A stretch of 64,000 nt of DNA from Gonapodya prolifera JEL478 (lineage: Eukaryota; Monoblepharomycota; Monoblepharidomycetes; Monoblepharidales; Gonapodyaceae). The stretch lies in the NCBI GenBank assembly GCA_001574975.1, contig KQ965746.1:71812-135811 (forward strand), given 5' to 3'. Each line of letters opens with the position of its first letter. Position 1 is the first letter of the stretch. This document shows, in pieces, positions 11,648-22,931 of the stretch. A program made the translations under genes and the position numbers. Below the pieces are notes generated by a model that made no database searches, was not told where the DNA came from, and saw only the letters and a list, made by a program, of their open reading frames with translations.

Positions 11648-12260
11648 CATTATGTATGTGCGACCAACCCTCCAAGAACGCCACCGACAATAAGTGAGGA
11701 CCCCACCTGGCGTGTGACCATCGAAAGCAAAAGAAAAGTGTGAGCCTGTCCCAGCTGACTTATGTTGTGTGGAAACTTACAACCTTCATCGACATGTTTC
11801 TGTTCGATAAAGAGTTCAGCTTGCACGTTGTTTTTTCGTAAGAGCGTAGACTCGTGGAACTCTGCTTACTCGCCGACACCGACTGCTATCGCCAAATCCA
11901 GGCCTCCAACAGCAACAACACCGATAATCGTCCCCATCAATGTTCTTTTGACATAGAGAGGAGCTTCAATGCGATTGACCATGTCCACTACCAATTTCCC
12001 GATGCTGAAACCTCCGGAATCCTCCCCTTTCGGGATCGGTTTCTATCATGGTTTCAGTCAGCAGGGCGGGCGTGAGAAAGAGCAGGTGTTCAGTGCTTGC
12101 CTTCTTTGTCTCAATCAGCCTTTGTCTCTCTTCTGCCATCGATCGTTTGATGTGCACTGGGAGTAGGGGAATGAGTCAATATATTTGATGAGGAATACTA
12201 AGTATGTATATCCAGGCATGATGTCGGGGAAACTCCCAAAGTGGAGGACGCTGGACAGAA
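11648..12260 (-). pseudogene. Short related gene or fragment (cluster member B)
   Basis: Reverse-strand frames here encode KLVVDMVNRIEAPLYVKRTL followed by a hydrophobic Gly-rich helix (MGTIIGVVAVGGLDLAIAVG) that reaches a GAGTAAGC donor. After about 200 bases comes a last exon-like piece, VGSSLIVGGVLGGLVAHT, with a stop at about 11648. The layout matches the 3' ends of members A and C. An upstream beta-rich module is not clear, so it may be truncated or decayed. The upstream piece (AEERQRLIETKKASTEHLLF) may belong to it. Confidence 0.35.
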
Positions 12261-12272
12261 AACTATCACCGC

Positions 12273-13057
12273 ATGGCCAAACCCGAAGAAGAAGTGACAC
12301 TCAACGCATATCGCAGTAAGCATGTGCTATTTTTTTGCGAGGGAGGGTCGATCTCTGTGCAACGCTCGTTCGGTTTGCTAGGTGAGATTGAAGGCAGGAC
12401 GTTCTCCGTAATCGATAACGCGACAAACGAGAAAGTGGACCTCAAAATCGACAACCAGGAAGTAAAGGGTCAAAGAGCGACATATGATGTCAAACCCACA
12501 TCGAGTACAACATATATTTCGGCGACAATGCTCGCGGTTTTGTCGCGAAGGGAGACTTGGGACACCTTGCTTGGCCTCGTCAAAACAGTGACAAAGAAGG
12601 AACTTTCGGTAACGAGCTTCAATCCTGTCTTCGACTTCCTCGAGACGCCTCAAGGGAGAATTCTCAAAGCAATCACTGTGAGAGATGAGTGGTGTTCCAC
12701 AGAGCGGAAATTTTTGTTTCACCCCTTCGCACTCTTCCATGCCCGGAAGATCGTCTTTGTCGTTATGTTCGTTGTTTTGGATATGATCGACCACGCGAAA
12801 AAGAAAGGCATGATTGCGGACAAGGGTGCAGGATACTTGGCTGGCGCAGTTATTGGAGGAGCCGGTGGATTCGGACTCGCGGGTGCTCTTGTCATCGCGG
12901 GACCGTAAGTGCATCTCCTGAACCCCCGATAATAGCGTAGACGTGAAAACCAACACACTAACACTTTCATAGGTTTGGCTGGGCGATAGGAGGGTTGATT
13001 TTGGGGGTTGGGGCGGTGGGCGGAATGATTGGTGGAGCTATTGCAGGCAACGCGTAG
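12273..13057 (+). CDS. Unknown protein with glycine-zipper-like membrane C-terminus (cluster member C)
   Basis: The exons are 12273-12315, 12382-12904 and 12973-13057. The first intron is 66 bp and in frame, so it may be retained without a stop. The product is about 215 residues. An N-terminal beta-rich part has KVDLKIDNQEVKGQRATYDV, which lines up with RIKVTIGGTSISGESTECTF of member A. A central helical part follows (RRETWDTLLGLVKTVTKKEL). The C-terminus has a hydrophobic stretch (KIVFVVMFVVLDMI) and a long Gly-rich segment (GYLAGAVIGGAGGFGLAGAL, then WAIGGLILGVGAVGGMIGGA) ending at TAG. The glycine spacing suggests packed membrane helices. I recognise no family and propose no activity. Confidence 0.65.
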
Positions 13058-13190
13058 CTTCTCAATCCTTATCTTCTTTCCTCCTTGGATCGAACTTTGC
13101 TGTAGTACCGGATAATTTGCATTGGTATTATATTGTATCTGTCACCCCTCCCCCACCCACCCCACTGGTAGAGCGCTAACTAGGAAGAGT

Positions 13191-13319
13191 CAGCCGATCA
13201 CGGTCCCTGCGATTGTATACGACGCGGAGGTCGAGGTGAGCTCTCTGCATTGGAATGGGGCCATGGCGGACTGGATCGGGTTTGCAAGCGGGAACACGGT
13301 GAAAGGGGTCAAGATTTAA
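13191..13319 (+). pseudogene. DCAF7 3'-end fragment
   Basis: The frame is still open and reads PITVPAIVYDAEVEVSSLHW to NTVKGVKI and a stop. It corresponds to the last 42 residues of DCAF7 with several substitutions (M to I, A to V, S to A, V to I, NA to KG). No upstream propeller repeats, start codon or intron acceptor are present, so it cannot encode a working protein alone. Confidence 0.8.
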
Positions 13320-13560
13320 GTGTATGAAATAATGCACGTCTTGGAGTACATTTAATTGTCGAATACGCAAATGAAGCGAGATAGTTTTCTCAGACCTGTA
13401 TAACAATCATGTGTCGGAAATTGAACGTGCGAAAGAAAAGGACAACAGGACCTCACCGTGCCAAAACATGAGCAACTCCTTATCACTCAAAACGATCAAG
13501 TGCGCGCCAATGGACGACGCCTCGCGGTACCCGGGCATCGCGACAGTTCCCGAACCGCGA
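13191..13560 (+). repeat. Right copy of the ~360-bp direct duplication
   Basis: It starts at the same CAGCCGATCACGGTCCC as the left copy (8614). It contains the DCAF7 3' end, its 3' flank and then the start of the intact F-box tail. The first 127 bases differ from the left copy at roughly a dozen positions; the following 80 bases are almost identical. Confidence 0.85.
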
Positions 13561-15568
13561 AACGCCCGCAACCCCTTTATCTGCCTCCTTACACCGCCGT
13601 TCTCGTTCTCGCTCTCGTTCCCGCGCACACCGGCGCGGAACTCCTGCTCGGCCTCCCAAAACTCTGAAAACTCGGCGGCCTGAGTCAGATTGTATGACCG
13701 CGCTTCATCACCATCGGCGGCGTCCGCATCCAGGCAGCTCACGTCCACTTCGCGCGACAGGTCCGCGCTCCACGAGAGTTCGCCACGGGGGACCTGAGGA
13801 GACGGGTGGGGGGTGGGGTAGGGTGGGTGGGCGGTTGGAAACATAAAGATAACAAAAGCAATCCCGAGATTACGAAACTACACACGGACATTCAAATCTC
13901 CAGTAATCTTGTGGGCCTCCAACCTCGCGCCGTCTGCGTACTGCAGGAGCACAAACTCTTGCCCGTGGGACCCGTAGGTGCCGACCCAAATTCCCTGCCG
14001 AGGGGTCAAGGCACGGCGCTGCGTCTGCGTTTGCGTTTGTGCCAGAACCCGGTCGACATCGGCGACAGCCCGGGGATGCGCCACGAGCGAAAACGTTGGC
14101 CTGAACAGCGTCGTGCTCTGGATCTCGTTGCGGCCGTCCACGCGGCGGAACGACACGGTGCGCAGGCGGCTCGTGTAGCACCCGTGCTCGCAGTCGATGG
14201 AAAGCAGGAGGTGCCGGTGTGCGTGATCGCTGGGCCCAGGGGAGAACGGTTGCGATGATTCCTCCGTGGGGTCCCATGTGTGCGCGAACGGGAAGAGGCC
14301 TGTTGTGGGGTTTGGGTGGCCGCGGGGGACTTGGGGATGTGGGGTAAGTACAGAGAAGCGGAGAGACGAACGCGTCACACTGGTCCGCAGATTGCAGACT
14401 CGAGCCCACTTTCATCCACTCTCAATCCACAGCAACATGCCTGTCGCATCATGTCCATACTCGTGACACCGAGACCAAACCCTCCATCGACATCGTCACC
14501 ATTCTACTTGCAAAGTTTCTTTCCTCCCATTCCACCATGACCATGACTTCAGTCGACCTCTACATCGCTCTCAACTCTCCTTTTTCACCCCCAAAATGTG
14601 TTCCACTCCCACTGACATCCTCATCGCGCCATCGCACCCTCACGGACTTCGGCGAACTCACCGAACCACCTCTGATTCGATGCAAGAACAGCTGGTAAGA
14701 CCTGGCGCGAGACGGACGTGTCAGAGAGGTGTCATTCTAATAAATCCCATGCCCACATCCTACGACCACTCCCACTCCCAATGCACTCCCAGTCCAAGTC
14801 CCACTCCATATTCAATATCCCCTCCGCAATCCAGGCCTCGCCTTTACTCGATATGCGCTCCGCGCTTAGATATTTCGCCTCCAGCATACTCCTGTCCACC
14901 TTGCACACCTTCCCGATCCAGGCTTCGCCCTTCATTACCCACCCGCCTTTCATTACCCACCCCCCCAGCCCACCCAAGCTCGGTGAAACACTCACGTCCA
15001 TTTCGTTTTCCTTCAACCAAGCGGTGTGGAGGAGACCCTCCGAACCCGAGCGACCATTGATTGCCTGGTTTCCATGACACAAAACCAGGGGATCTGCGTC
15101 CGTCTGTGGCACGATCTCAAACAGAGTCTCTCTGCTGATGACCGGGTCGAGCGCGTCGACGGAGAGCGCGGGGTCGAGCGAGAAGGGCGAGGCAGACTGT
15201 CCAGTGAGTGCCGCGAGCTCCTCTCCGACAATGACCCCGCGCGGTGTGATACGGCATTGGACCAGCCGTGAGTTGAAAAACGGGAAATCTGCGTGCCAGA
15301 ATCCGACAAAGCGCGCGTAGGGCGTGAGGACAGTCTTGTAGAGGTGGAAAGCCGACACCTGTGTTTCTGGCGAATGGACGAATCCAAAGTCCGTCCGTGC
15401 CTTTTCCCGCCACACGATCTGCGCCTGAGCCGCACGGTGCAGAAAGCGGCAGGTCTCGGCGGTGTGAGCGATGTCGCGGGTGCGCAGGAGTGCCAGGATG
15501 CCGTGCCACAGCTCGGGGGGCAGCGAGAGTGCGCGCGGAGTGTGCGAGGGTGCGTCGGCGTGCGCCAT
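13407..15568 (-). CDS. FBXO31-like F-box protein
   Basis: It is probably a substrate receptor of an SCF ubiquitin ligase. The start is the ATG at 15568, just before the F-box (RALSLPPELWHGILALLRTR, then DIAHTAETCRFLHRAAQ); a longer frame exists upstream but adds only low-complexity sequence. The middle has FHLYKTVLTPYARFVGFWHA and a region of uncertain splicing at 14400-14720. Conserved C-terminal blocks typical of the FBXO31 family follow: RQGIWVGTYGSHGQEFVLLQ, KITGDLNV, VPRGELSWSADLSREV, FRGSGTVAMPGYREAS and a final beta-rich tail. Introns near 13800-13880 and 14260-14720 are inferred. A fragment of its 3' end occurs at 8812-8975. Confidence 0.82.
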
Positions 15569-15700
15569 GTGTGCCGTGTGCGCTCGCTGCCTGTGCAGTT
15601 GTTGCCCACTCGCTCCTCGGGTGCTTTGGTGTGTCCGCAGTCTGTCAGTCCAGTGCCGCACTCACACGATCCCCTCTCCCGCACCCCAACACCACACGAC

Positions 15701-17149
15701 ATGGCGCAGTCCCAGCTCATTTCCTTCACGGTGCGATCAACGCGCCGCGTTCTCTCGCGCTCATTCTCTCACGCTCTCACTTCTCGCCATCCCTCTCTGC
15801 GCCTCCTCCATTCCACATGCATTGCCAACTCTGCTCTCCCCACATGCAGGTCGGAAAACTCGATGCCGGGATGGGTGCGTGCATGTCTTGACCACTGCAA
15901 TCCTCTCTTGCCATCCACTCACCCTCTCTCTCTCCACTACCCCCACGTTCTACGTGCCAGCGATCCTCCTCTCGCCTGACCACCACCTCATCGAATTCCC
16001 GGCCACAATTCTCCCTGGTCAGTCACCTCTTTCGCGCATTTTTCTCGGCCCCTCACCCACCGGAACCTCCCGCATCCCTCAGATGGCGTCTCGACCGGCT
16101 CGATCGTCAACGTCTCCATCTCCCGCGACATCGACAAGGAGACCCGCATGCGCCGTGAATTCCTCGACCTCCAGGAGGACATATACCATGCCTTCAGGCG
16201 CAAGCCCGAATCACCGACAATCAAGGTCAAGTGGGTCACACAGACCTCAATCACAATCACCTGGGACCCCCTTGTCCTCTTCAACGTCGAGCTCCGCGGG
16301 ATAGACGTCTACAGAAACAACATCCGCTCCCCGGGCCACTTTTACGGTCCCACAACAGTCAAGCTCAGTGGTTGCGGTGCGTCTCACCTCTCACCTATCA
16401 CCTCGTCCCCATTCTCACCTCTCATCTTTATCGCAACTCTCTTATCGCACTCGCAATTCTCTCACCTCACTGCCAATTCGCCCTTCTCATTCTCCCCTCT
16501 CATCTTCACCGCAATACTCATGTCGTGCCCTCGTCTCACTAATACCCCCATCGGACTGCCAAATTTCTCTTCCTTCTCCCAACTCCACTCCTCCACCCGC
16601 AGAGGTCAACACCGAATACGAGATCTTTATCGGCGTGCGCACCTCTGGCGGGTCGCTGACATCCAACAAGCTGACCGTGCGGACGCACACTCTGGACAAC
16701 CTGACGGGGATCCGCATCGCGTTCGGGGAGTTTGGGATCCCGGACGAGGTGCAGCAGCTCAAGGAGGTGTGCCGCCGCAACGAGTGCACGTGGACCGACG
16801 ACCTCACGGTCGAGAACACCCACTTTGTCTGCACCCTCCCCCGTGGCGAAAAGTACCAGCGCGCACTCGAGTTGAATATCCCCATCGTCAACGGGGATTG
16901 GATTAGGCAGTGCGAGGCCACAAGGAAGATTCAGCCCGTGGGGATATACCACGTTGTAAGTGCCCCCCTGCTCCTTGTCGTCGCGGTTGGCGGGGCGGGT
17001 TGTCTGACTGTGCGCTGTGCGCGCCTCTCTCTTTATCTCGCTTATCGCCTGGAATCTGTCTCCCTCTCTCTCTCTCCCTCAACTTCCCTTGACCGACCTG
17101 ACGCTCGGTCACCACTCACCAGGCGGCGCGGGAAGTGAACGTTTTCTAG
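15701..17149 (+). CDS. CHS5: Exomer subunit Chs5 (FN3 + BRCT)
   Basis: Chs5 is the scaffold of the exomer coat that carries chitin synthase and other cargo from the trans-Golgi network to the plasma membrane. Exons are 15701-15730, 15850-15874, 15961-16017, 16083-16376, 16603-16955 and 17123-17149. The N-terminal dimerisation segment is MAQSQLISFT then VGKLDAGMA and HHLIEFPATILPDGV. The fibronectin type III domain starts near SPTIKVKWVTQTSITITWDP. The BRCT domain covers IRIAFGEFGIPDEVQQLKEV to IPIVNGDWIRQCEATRKIQP. The product ends a few residues later (AAREVNVF) at about 260 residues. It therefore lacks the long Lys/Glu-rich tail of yeast Chs5. Two more sequences resembling this last exon follow downstream. 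Confidence 0.9.
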
Positions 17150-17390
17150 TGGATCCTGCCCGTGGGTTTATATACGACGAGGTGAGCCCCGTTCTGCCGC
17201 GTGAACGAACGGCGGGTGGAAATGGTGATTCTAAACCTCGGTTTCTGGTATCTCGTGCCTGCGTTCTCTCTCCTCGGTCAACAGGCCGCGCGCTACGAAG
17301 TGAATGTGCTAGTAGTTTCTGTATTTCTAAACGGTGTATGGGCACCTCTCCTCACGGACAACAGACCGTGTGGGAAGTGAATGTGTTGTC
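17121..17390 (+). repeat. Three tandem versions of the CHS5 last exon with acceptors
   Basis: Three times a CAG acceptor is followed by related coding: at 17123 (AAREVNVF, stop), at 17285 (AARYEVNVL and onward) and at 17365 (TVWEVNVLSS and onward). The second and third continue as open frames to stops near 17379 and 17502. The related AATGTATTG(C/T)GCACACA at 17401 and 17524 suggests the duplication extends further. Confidence 0.65.
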
Positions 17391-17722
17391 GTCGAATCAC
17401 AATGTATTGCGCACACATGGACCATACGATTTCCATGCCACCTTCCTCCGCCCACTATTTCGAGGGCACGTCTGGTTCCGTACTCAACAGAGCACAAAGT
17501 AAAGGTGGTTCTAGCAGAATCAAATGTATTGTGCACACACACACACAAACGCTACGGGCCACCTCCGACGATTTAAACTTCCACGCTAACTTGAACGTCC
17601 GAGGCCACACTCCCCTCTCCTCTACTCCTTCTTGTCTGCGTGCCACACCCTGAAAATAAAAAAGCACACCGTTTGTACCCACACACACTGGCACTTCGTC
17701 CCCCGCGCCCCCACGCTCAACC

Positions 17723-18400
17723 TCACCTCTTCACAAACTCCGTCACGCCGACATCGTTGGTGTTGAATTGGTAGATCCCGTACAGCGTCAGTCCCGTGAA
17801 GGCCCTGGTTGCCCACAGTGCGACAGTGTAGAGGTGACCGTACTTGCGGTAGGGCACGTAGTCGAGGACAATGTTCTCCAGCCCGAGCTGGATGTGGATC
17901 GGCAGGACCACACCCAAGCTGAAGTCGATCACCGAGTTGCCCGCGCCCACAATGAACGGCGCAGTGATGAGCCCGGCGTTCACCAAACTCAGCCCGCGCT
18001 CAAGGTTCCAGTGCACAGAGCCGCTGCTGGCAGAGGGGGGAAAGGACGCGACCTTGTCGTCGGGGCGAAGAGCGGGCGCGGCTGGGTTCGAGCGGGGCGG
18101 AACGAAAGTATCGGAACCCGATCCATGACGTTGCAAGGGAGGGGCAGGGGCTACTCACTGTCAGCAGAGTGCTGGGCGAGCATTCGGCCTAGTTTCAGGT
18201 ACGAGGCAGCGGAAAACGGTGTCGATTGCGGGGGGGAAGGGGATGGAGTTCGGGAAGTGAGCACGAATCGTTCCATCTTGCATCCGGAATCCTGCCCTGT
18301 GCTCACCAGAATGAAACGCCACGGGCCGCACAGTCTGGCGACACGCCAGCAGGGAGACGGGGCGCATGGCGATCCGAGAGCGGGCGATGTTCATGGCCAT
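17723..18400 (-). CDS. SDH4: Succinate dehydrogenase membrane anchor subunit (CybS)
   Basis: It anchors complex II in the mitochondrial inner membrane and helps bind haem b and ubiquinone. The start is ATG at 18400 or 18394 (MNIARSRIAMRPVSLLACRQ), a basic presequence without acidic residues, followed by a GTGAGC donor after HSG. The main exon encodes SGSVHWNLERGLSLVNAGLI, three hydrophobic helices, a family block (LPIHIQLGLENIVLDYVPYR), and KYGHLYTVALWATRAFTGLT near the end. The join between presequence and main exon, about 18135-18310, is not resolved; one or two small exons probably lie there. Confidence 0.85.
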
Positions 18401-19384
18401 CGCCTTCTCCGTGGGGATCGGATGATGCGGGGGGTGGGGAGGACGGCACCGGTAAGAGCGTGCATTGCGGGACAGGGCCTGTGAGAATGGAAGGGGATGG
18501 CTCACGTGTGGTGCTGTTGCGGAAGTGAGTCGGGGGGGTTCCACACACAAAAGTCGCACAACGATTGTGGCAGTGGAAAGCCCGGGCCACTTCGATCACC
18601 ACATTGGTAGAAAGGTACATCATTTCATTGCACGAGCAAATATTCTCACGTCGGTTCTTTTATTTGCTGCAGGGAAGTGCGGGGAGCAAGCACACAGAGG
18701 CCAAGCAATCATGTATTTGAGATGATGGTGTGCGTTCAGCCGGGGAGCCACCGGCCCACCTATTCCCGCCCAAGGCGGAATGCATACGGTGAACACACAC
18801 GCTTCCGAACTTCATGTGAGCGTGATACCAGACTAATTCTTTCCCAGTGAGCGCAGAGTAACACGGCTCGGGCGGGGTCCAAGGCTGATGATGCATGGAA
18901 GGGGGGAACACCAAACATGATTCTGCGTCAGAAGCCGGGGGGTTTTGTGCTGACGTTATCAACAAAGAGAGAGGTTGGACGGAGTTGATGTCCCCAAACG
19001 CTTCCATGCTGCTGAAATGGGTCACTTCCGGTCCCCGATCCGGACATCCAACGTTTAAGAAAGCTTCATTTGTTTAAGTGCTAGGACAAAGAATGAAATT
19101 AACGAGTCCTTCTCTTCGATGTAATACGTTGGAATCGTTCGAAGCACATCGTCCGTAGCCGGCCTGGTACAATGCAGTCCACGCCACCAAGATCGCATGA
19201 CGCAATCGTGGTGACCGGCTCGAAAAGTAGTCCCAGAACCCCCAGAAGGGTGCGGACACATTTTATACATAACGTTCCTTACTGCTCGTAATTTCTTAGT
19301 TTTATGTGTTCTTTGAGGTCAGTTAAAGGCAAAAGCAGTTGCATTTCATGAAATCATAGGGTATTATGACAATTCAAATTGGTA
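18401..19384. other. Intergenic, no gene seen
   Basis: This stretch lies upstream of SDH4 and downstream of the FG-nucleoporin gene. The frames present are short and lack splice-joined coding character. It should hold the SDH4 promoter. I see no repeat or RNA gene. Confidence 0.5.
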
Positions 19385-22300
19385 CTATCTTCGTCCTTTA
19401 GCTTTAGCAATCTTCCTCCCTTGGGTCGAAGATGTTCCGCCACTGCCCACATTGAATAATGGCGACAATGTTGCTGCTCCCATGTCGAATGAGAACGATG
19501 ACGGTTGATTTCCTGGCGCTCCAGTCATCCCGAATGAATTTCCTTGCATCTGGGGTTGGACCACCGCTGGACTTGGTGCCGACCCGCCAAAGCCAAACGT
19601 TGGTGCACTTGAAGCTCCGAAGGCACCAACCTGCTGGTTTAGATTTTGACCAAAGATGAAAGGAGAACTAGCCGAAGGAGGGTTTTGCTGGCTTTGAGTC
19701 TGGCCAAATGCAAAAGGAGCGCCTGGGGCTGCCGCGGAAATACCACTTGGTTGGCTTTGAGTCTGGCCGAAAGCGAAAGGAGCACTCGGGAGGGCCGCTG
19801 AAGCACCACTTTGCTGGGTTTGATTCTGGCCGAAAGCGAAAGGAGCACTGGCAGGTGCCATTGGAGCGCCATTTTGCTGGCTTGGATTTGCACCAAAGGC
19901 GAAAGGAGTGTTAGTGGGTGCTGCAGCACCAGTTTGCTGGCTTTGAGTCGCGCCGAAGTTGAAAGGGGCATTGGTTGGTCCTGCAGCACCACTAGGCTGG
20001 CTTTGACTAGCTCCAAATGTGAAAGGACTGCTAGGGGCCGCTGCTGGTGCCGCACCAAAGCCGATAGGCTGTGCCGATCCCAATGTAAATGCACCGCCGC
20101 CAGTACTAGCAGCTCCGGTGCTTTGCGTAGCAAAACTGCCTCCAAATGTGGGAGCAGCTGACGAACCAGCTCCAAAACTAAGTGGTTGCGATGTTGAAGG
20201 GTTTTGCGCATTTTGTTTTTGAGTTGCCCCAGCCTGCGGCAGAGTAGGGGCAAATCCAAGCCCAGTGGAAGATTGTGTGGTAATCGGTTGGGAGAATGCA
20301 GGCATAGTGGATGGTTGAGTACTTCCACCAAACACAAAAGGAGTGGGTGAAGCGAGTGGGTTGGCTCCAGCAGAAGGGGCTGGTGAGCCCGGGAAACCGA
20401 AAGGGGTTCCTTGTGCGGTTGGCATCGGGAATGCATTTGTGGTTTGTGGAGGCCGTAATGCAGTTGCACTAGTTTGACTTCCAAAGGTAAAGTTTGAGGG
20501 AATGGAGGGAGGTGCTGAAATACTAGGAGCAATGGCAGCTGTTGATGCCAGGGATGCTGTAGTCGCGGGAGCACTTGCAGGTGCCAAAGGTTGCGTGGTT
20601 ATCTGGAAACCAAAACTACCGGTTGATAATGATGAGCCGTTCGTAGTTTGATCCCCAAACTTGAATAGGGGCGACGCAGTTTGAGAGGATGGAGAAGCAC
20701 TCGTGGTAGCTGCTGGGTTGTCGGCACCAAACTTAAACGGAAGGGTACTGGAAGGGTTCGGTAGCAGCCCGGTCGCGGGTGGTTGGTTCACACTCGTAAA
20801 GTTGAAAAGTGTAGAGCCCGAGGTGGCTGCAGGTTGCGATGGTGCTTGTGGTGTGGAAGTAATTTTAGAAGGCGCATTGGCTTCCGCAACGGCATTTCCG
20901 AAGAATATTGGCACTGGATTTGATGAGCTTAACGTTGGCTTCGGTGGTTCTGAATGGCCTGGAACATCAATTTTCGGAGCTGTCTGCGAAGCCCCCAATA
21001 AATTGGAAGAGGGTGCCATGGCTGTTTCGTCCACCGGTGCCAAATTGGCAGTGGTGGTGATGACTGATAACGAAGCAGTGCTCGTAGAATTTGCTAGTCC
21101 CGTCACATTCGAGACTATTTTCCAGGTCGTTTACGTAAGTGGCAGGTTAGATTGCAAAGAGGGAATAAAACTTACACAAGTTAGCTGAAGCTGAGAACGA
21201 ATGTCCCGTAATAGTTATTGGAGCTACACTCGGAGCACCAGCGTTCTGTGCTGTCGTGAGTGGAGCTGACACTTTTGCATCTGTTGATGGCCCGCTGGCT
21301 TGACCGACTTGAAGAATGGGTGGATTTGAGGTGGGAGTGTCCAACTGAGGTGCCAACACAGCCGATGGACCCGTGGACTTTTCGACAATAGACTTCCCCG
21401 CCACAAATTTCGTCAAAGATTTTCCGCCCATCACTCGTTCAAGGAAAGCCTTCTGCTTCACTCTCTCCATGCGCTCCTTTGTCGGAATAATTGGAGTAGA
21501 TGTCACATGAGACGAAGATGGACGATGAACGTTTGGTACCCGATAAGAACTGGAAGGACTATCGTGTGCGATAGCAGCAATCGGCGCGTTGTGATGAGGT
21601 GGCTGCATGTGAATGCAAAAAAAAAAAAAAAATTAGTGCGAACAAAATTCAACCCTTTTATGAGAAACGTACCGTGCTCAAAGGCAGTGCAAGGTCACTT
21701 TGTCTTTCCAGGAAAACAAATTTCGTGTGAGTTGTCCAGAGAGTGTTCGTTCCGTTGATCGTGCCTGAAGCCCCATTCGAGAGCACGTCTCGAACTGCGC
21801 CTTCCACGCTTGTTGGGCGGGTTGTGGTACTTCCCACAAGAGCAGCACCGTTTGTCGCATCACGCCTCTTCTGTTTCTTGGGTTGTCGAGGCCGATCATT
21901 GTATGCCGATCCTCTCCCCTCGTCATCTTCATCACGATCTAGTCCATATCTGCGCTTTCCAGTCGCAACACGAGGTTCGTTTTCTGAGCCTTCCCTGTTA
22001 CTTTGAGCTGGCACCTGTGAATACGGCTAGAGCGGTGACCTTGTCAAAGAAGGATGACGGTTGAATGAAACGAGAAAGAGCCCACCTCACAGGTGATATC
22101 CATATCAGTCGTAGAACCCTCATCCGCCGGTTTCTGACGCTTCACTCTAGGTTCCGCATGATCGGCGAAAGAAACGGTGCGCTGGCCCCCGGAACGGTTT
22201 GGTAAAAAGGATTTTCTGACTTTGATATTACCAGAACGACTGGACGGTCCTCCTCCAGTTGGCGCATTATCTGATGCTGTAACATCAGAGTGAGCTCGCT

Positions 22301-22931
22301 TCCGATTGTTGAGAGGGTCTACTATTGTTGGCAAAGATTGCCCCTCCATCTGTTCGGATAGCATGGCGACTTGCTCGGTTGCGACTGGGCCATGTCGAAC
22401 ACCACTCTCAATAGAAAGCCGGGTATGTCGTGCCCCCGTGAGATCTGCATTGAGATTTATCTCCCGAAGCGCGCTAAAGCGCGGGAAATATGCGGCAGGT
22501 TTTTGCTCGGGAGGCAAAGTCTGATAAGAGAGAGAAATCTGAGGCTGTTGTGACTGCTGCTTGAGAGTCGGTTCCATGGAAGATTCGGACACCGATGTGC
22601 GAGAGACGAATACTGATCGTAACTGGAGACCAGATTCTCGTGGTTGGAATGAACGAAAGGAAACGGATGTTGCTGTTGCAGTTGCTGTTGTGGGAGGTAC
22701 TGCGATGCCAGCGGCGATACGGGCGCGCCTCCTGCGAATAAATCCAATGGTGGGATGTAAGGAAAGGACATCAACGATATTAGCGCGCCTGCTGACTCAC
22801 GCGCTGGCGTTCTCTTCCAGAATTCGATTCGCTTCCTGTTTCCGCCGGTTATCCAGGAACCAAGGAAGGAAATAGTACCATCCGACGACAATGGCGCCTA
22901 TGGCAAGCGTTGAAAAAAGAACGGCATTCAT
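19385..22931 (-). CDS. FG-repeat nucleoporin with an N-terminal transmembrane segment (POM121-like layout)
   Basis: The exons are 22801-22931, 22086-22731, 21673-22014, 21176-21602 and 19385-21114, all joining in frame. Exon 1 opens MNAVLFSTLAIGAIVVGWYY followed by FLPWFLDNRRKQEANRILEE, a single hydrophobic helix and a basic flank. The middle is disordered with basic clusters (RKRAHSD, RQPKKQKRRD) that look like nuclear localisation signals. About the last 450 residues form an FG region with repeated PFAFGQTQSQ, PFNFGATQSQ and FTFG/FKFG motifs in Ser/Thr/Ala/Gln-rich spacers. The protein ends RKIAKAKGRR, a basic tail like those binding importin-alpha in Nup1, Nup153 and POM121. The product would be about 1,090 residues. 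If exon 1 were separate, the rest would resemble Nup1/Nup153. Confidence 0.75.

Noticed and set aside
12273-13057. Bacterial-type toxin or immunity gene in the unknown-gene cluster
   Set aside because: Glycine-rich membrane helices alone do not show toxicity, and no toxin family is recognised, so no such function is claimed.
13165-13190. TGGTAGAGCGC-like D-arm sequence suggesting a tRNA or tRNA fragment at the duplication border
   Set aside because: No anticodon arm, T arm or acceptor pairing is present around it; a similar string at 33643 also lacks a tRNA fold.
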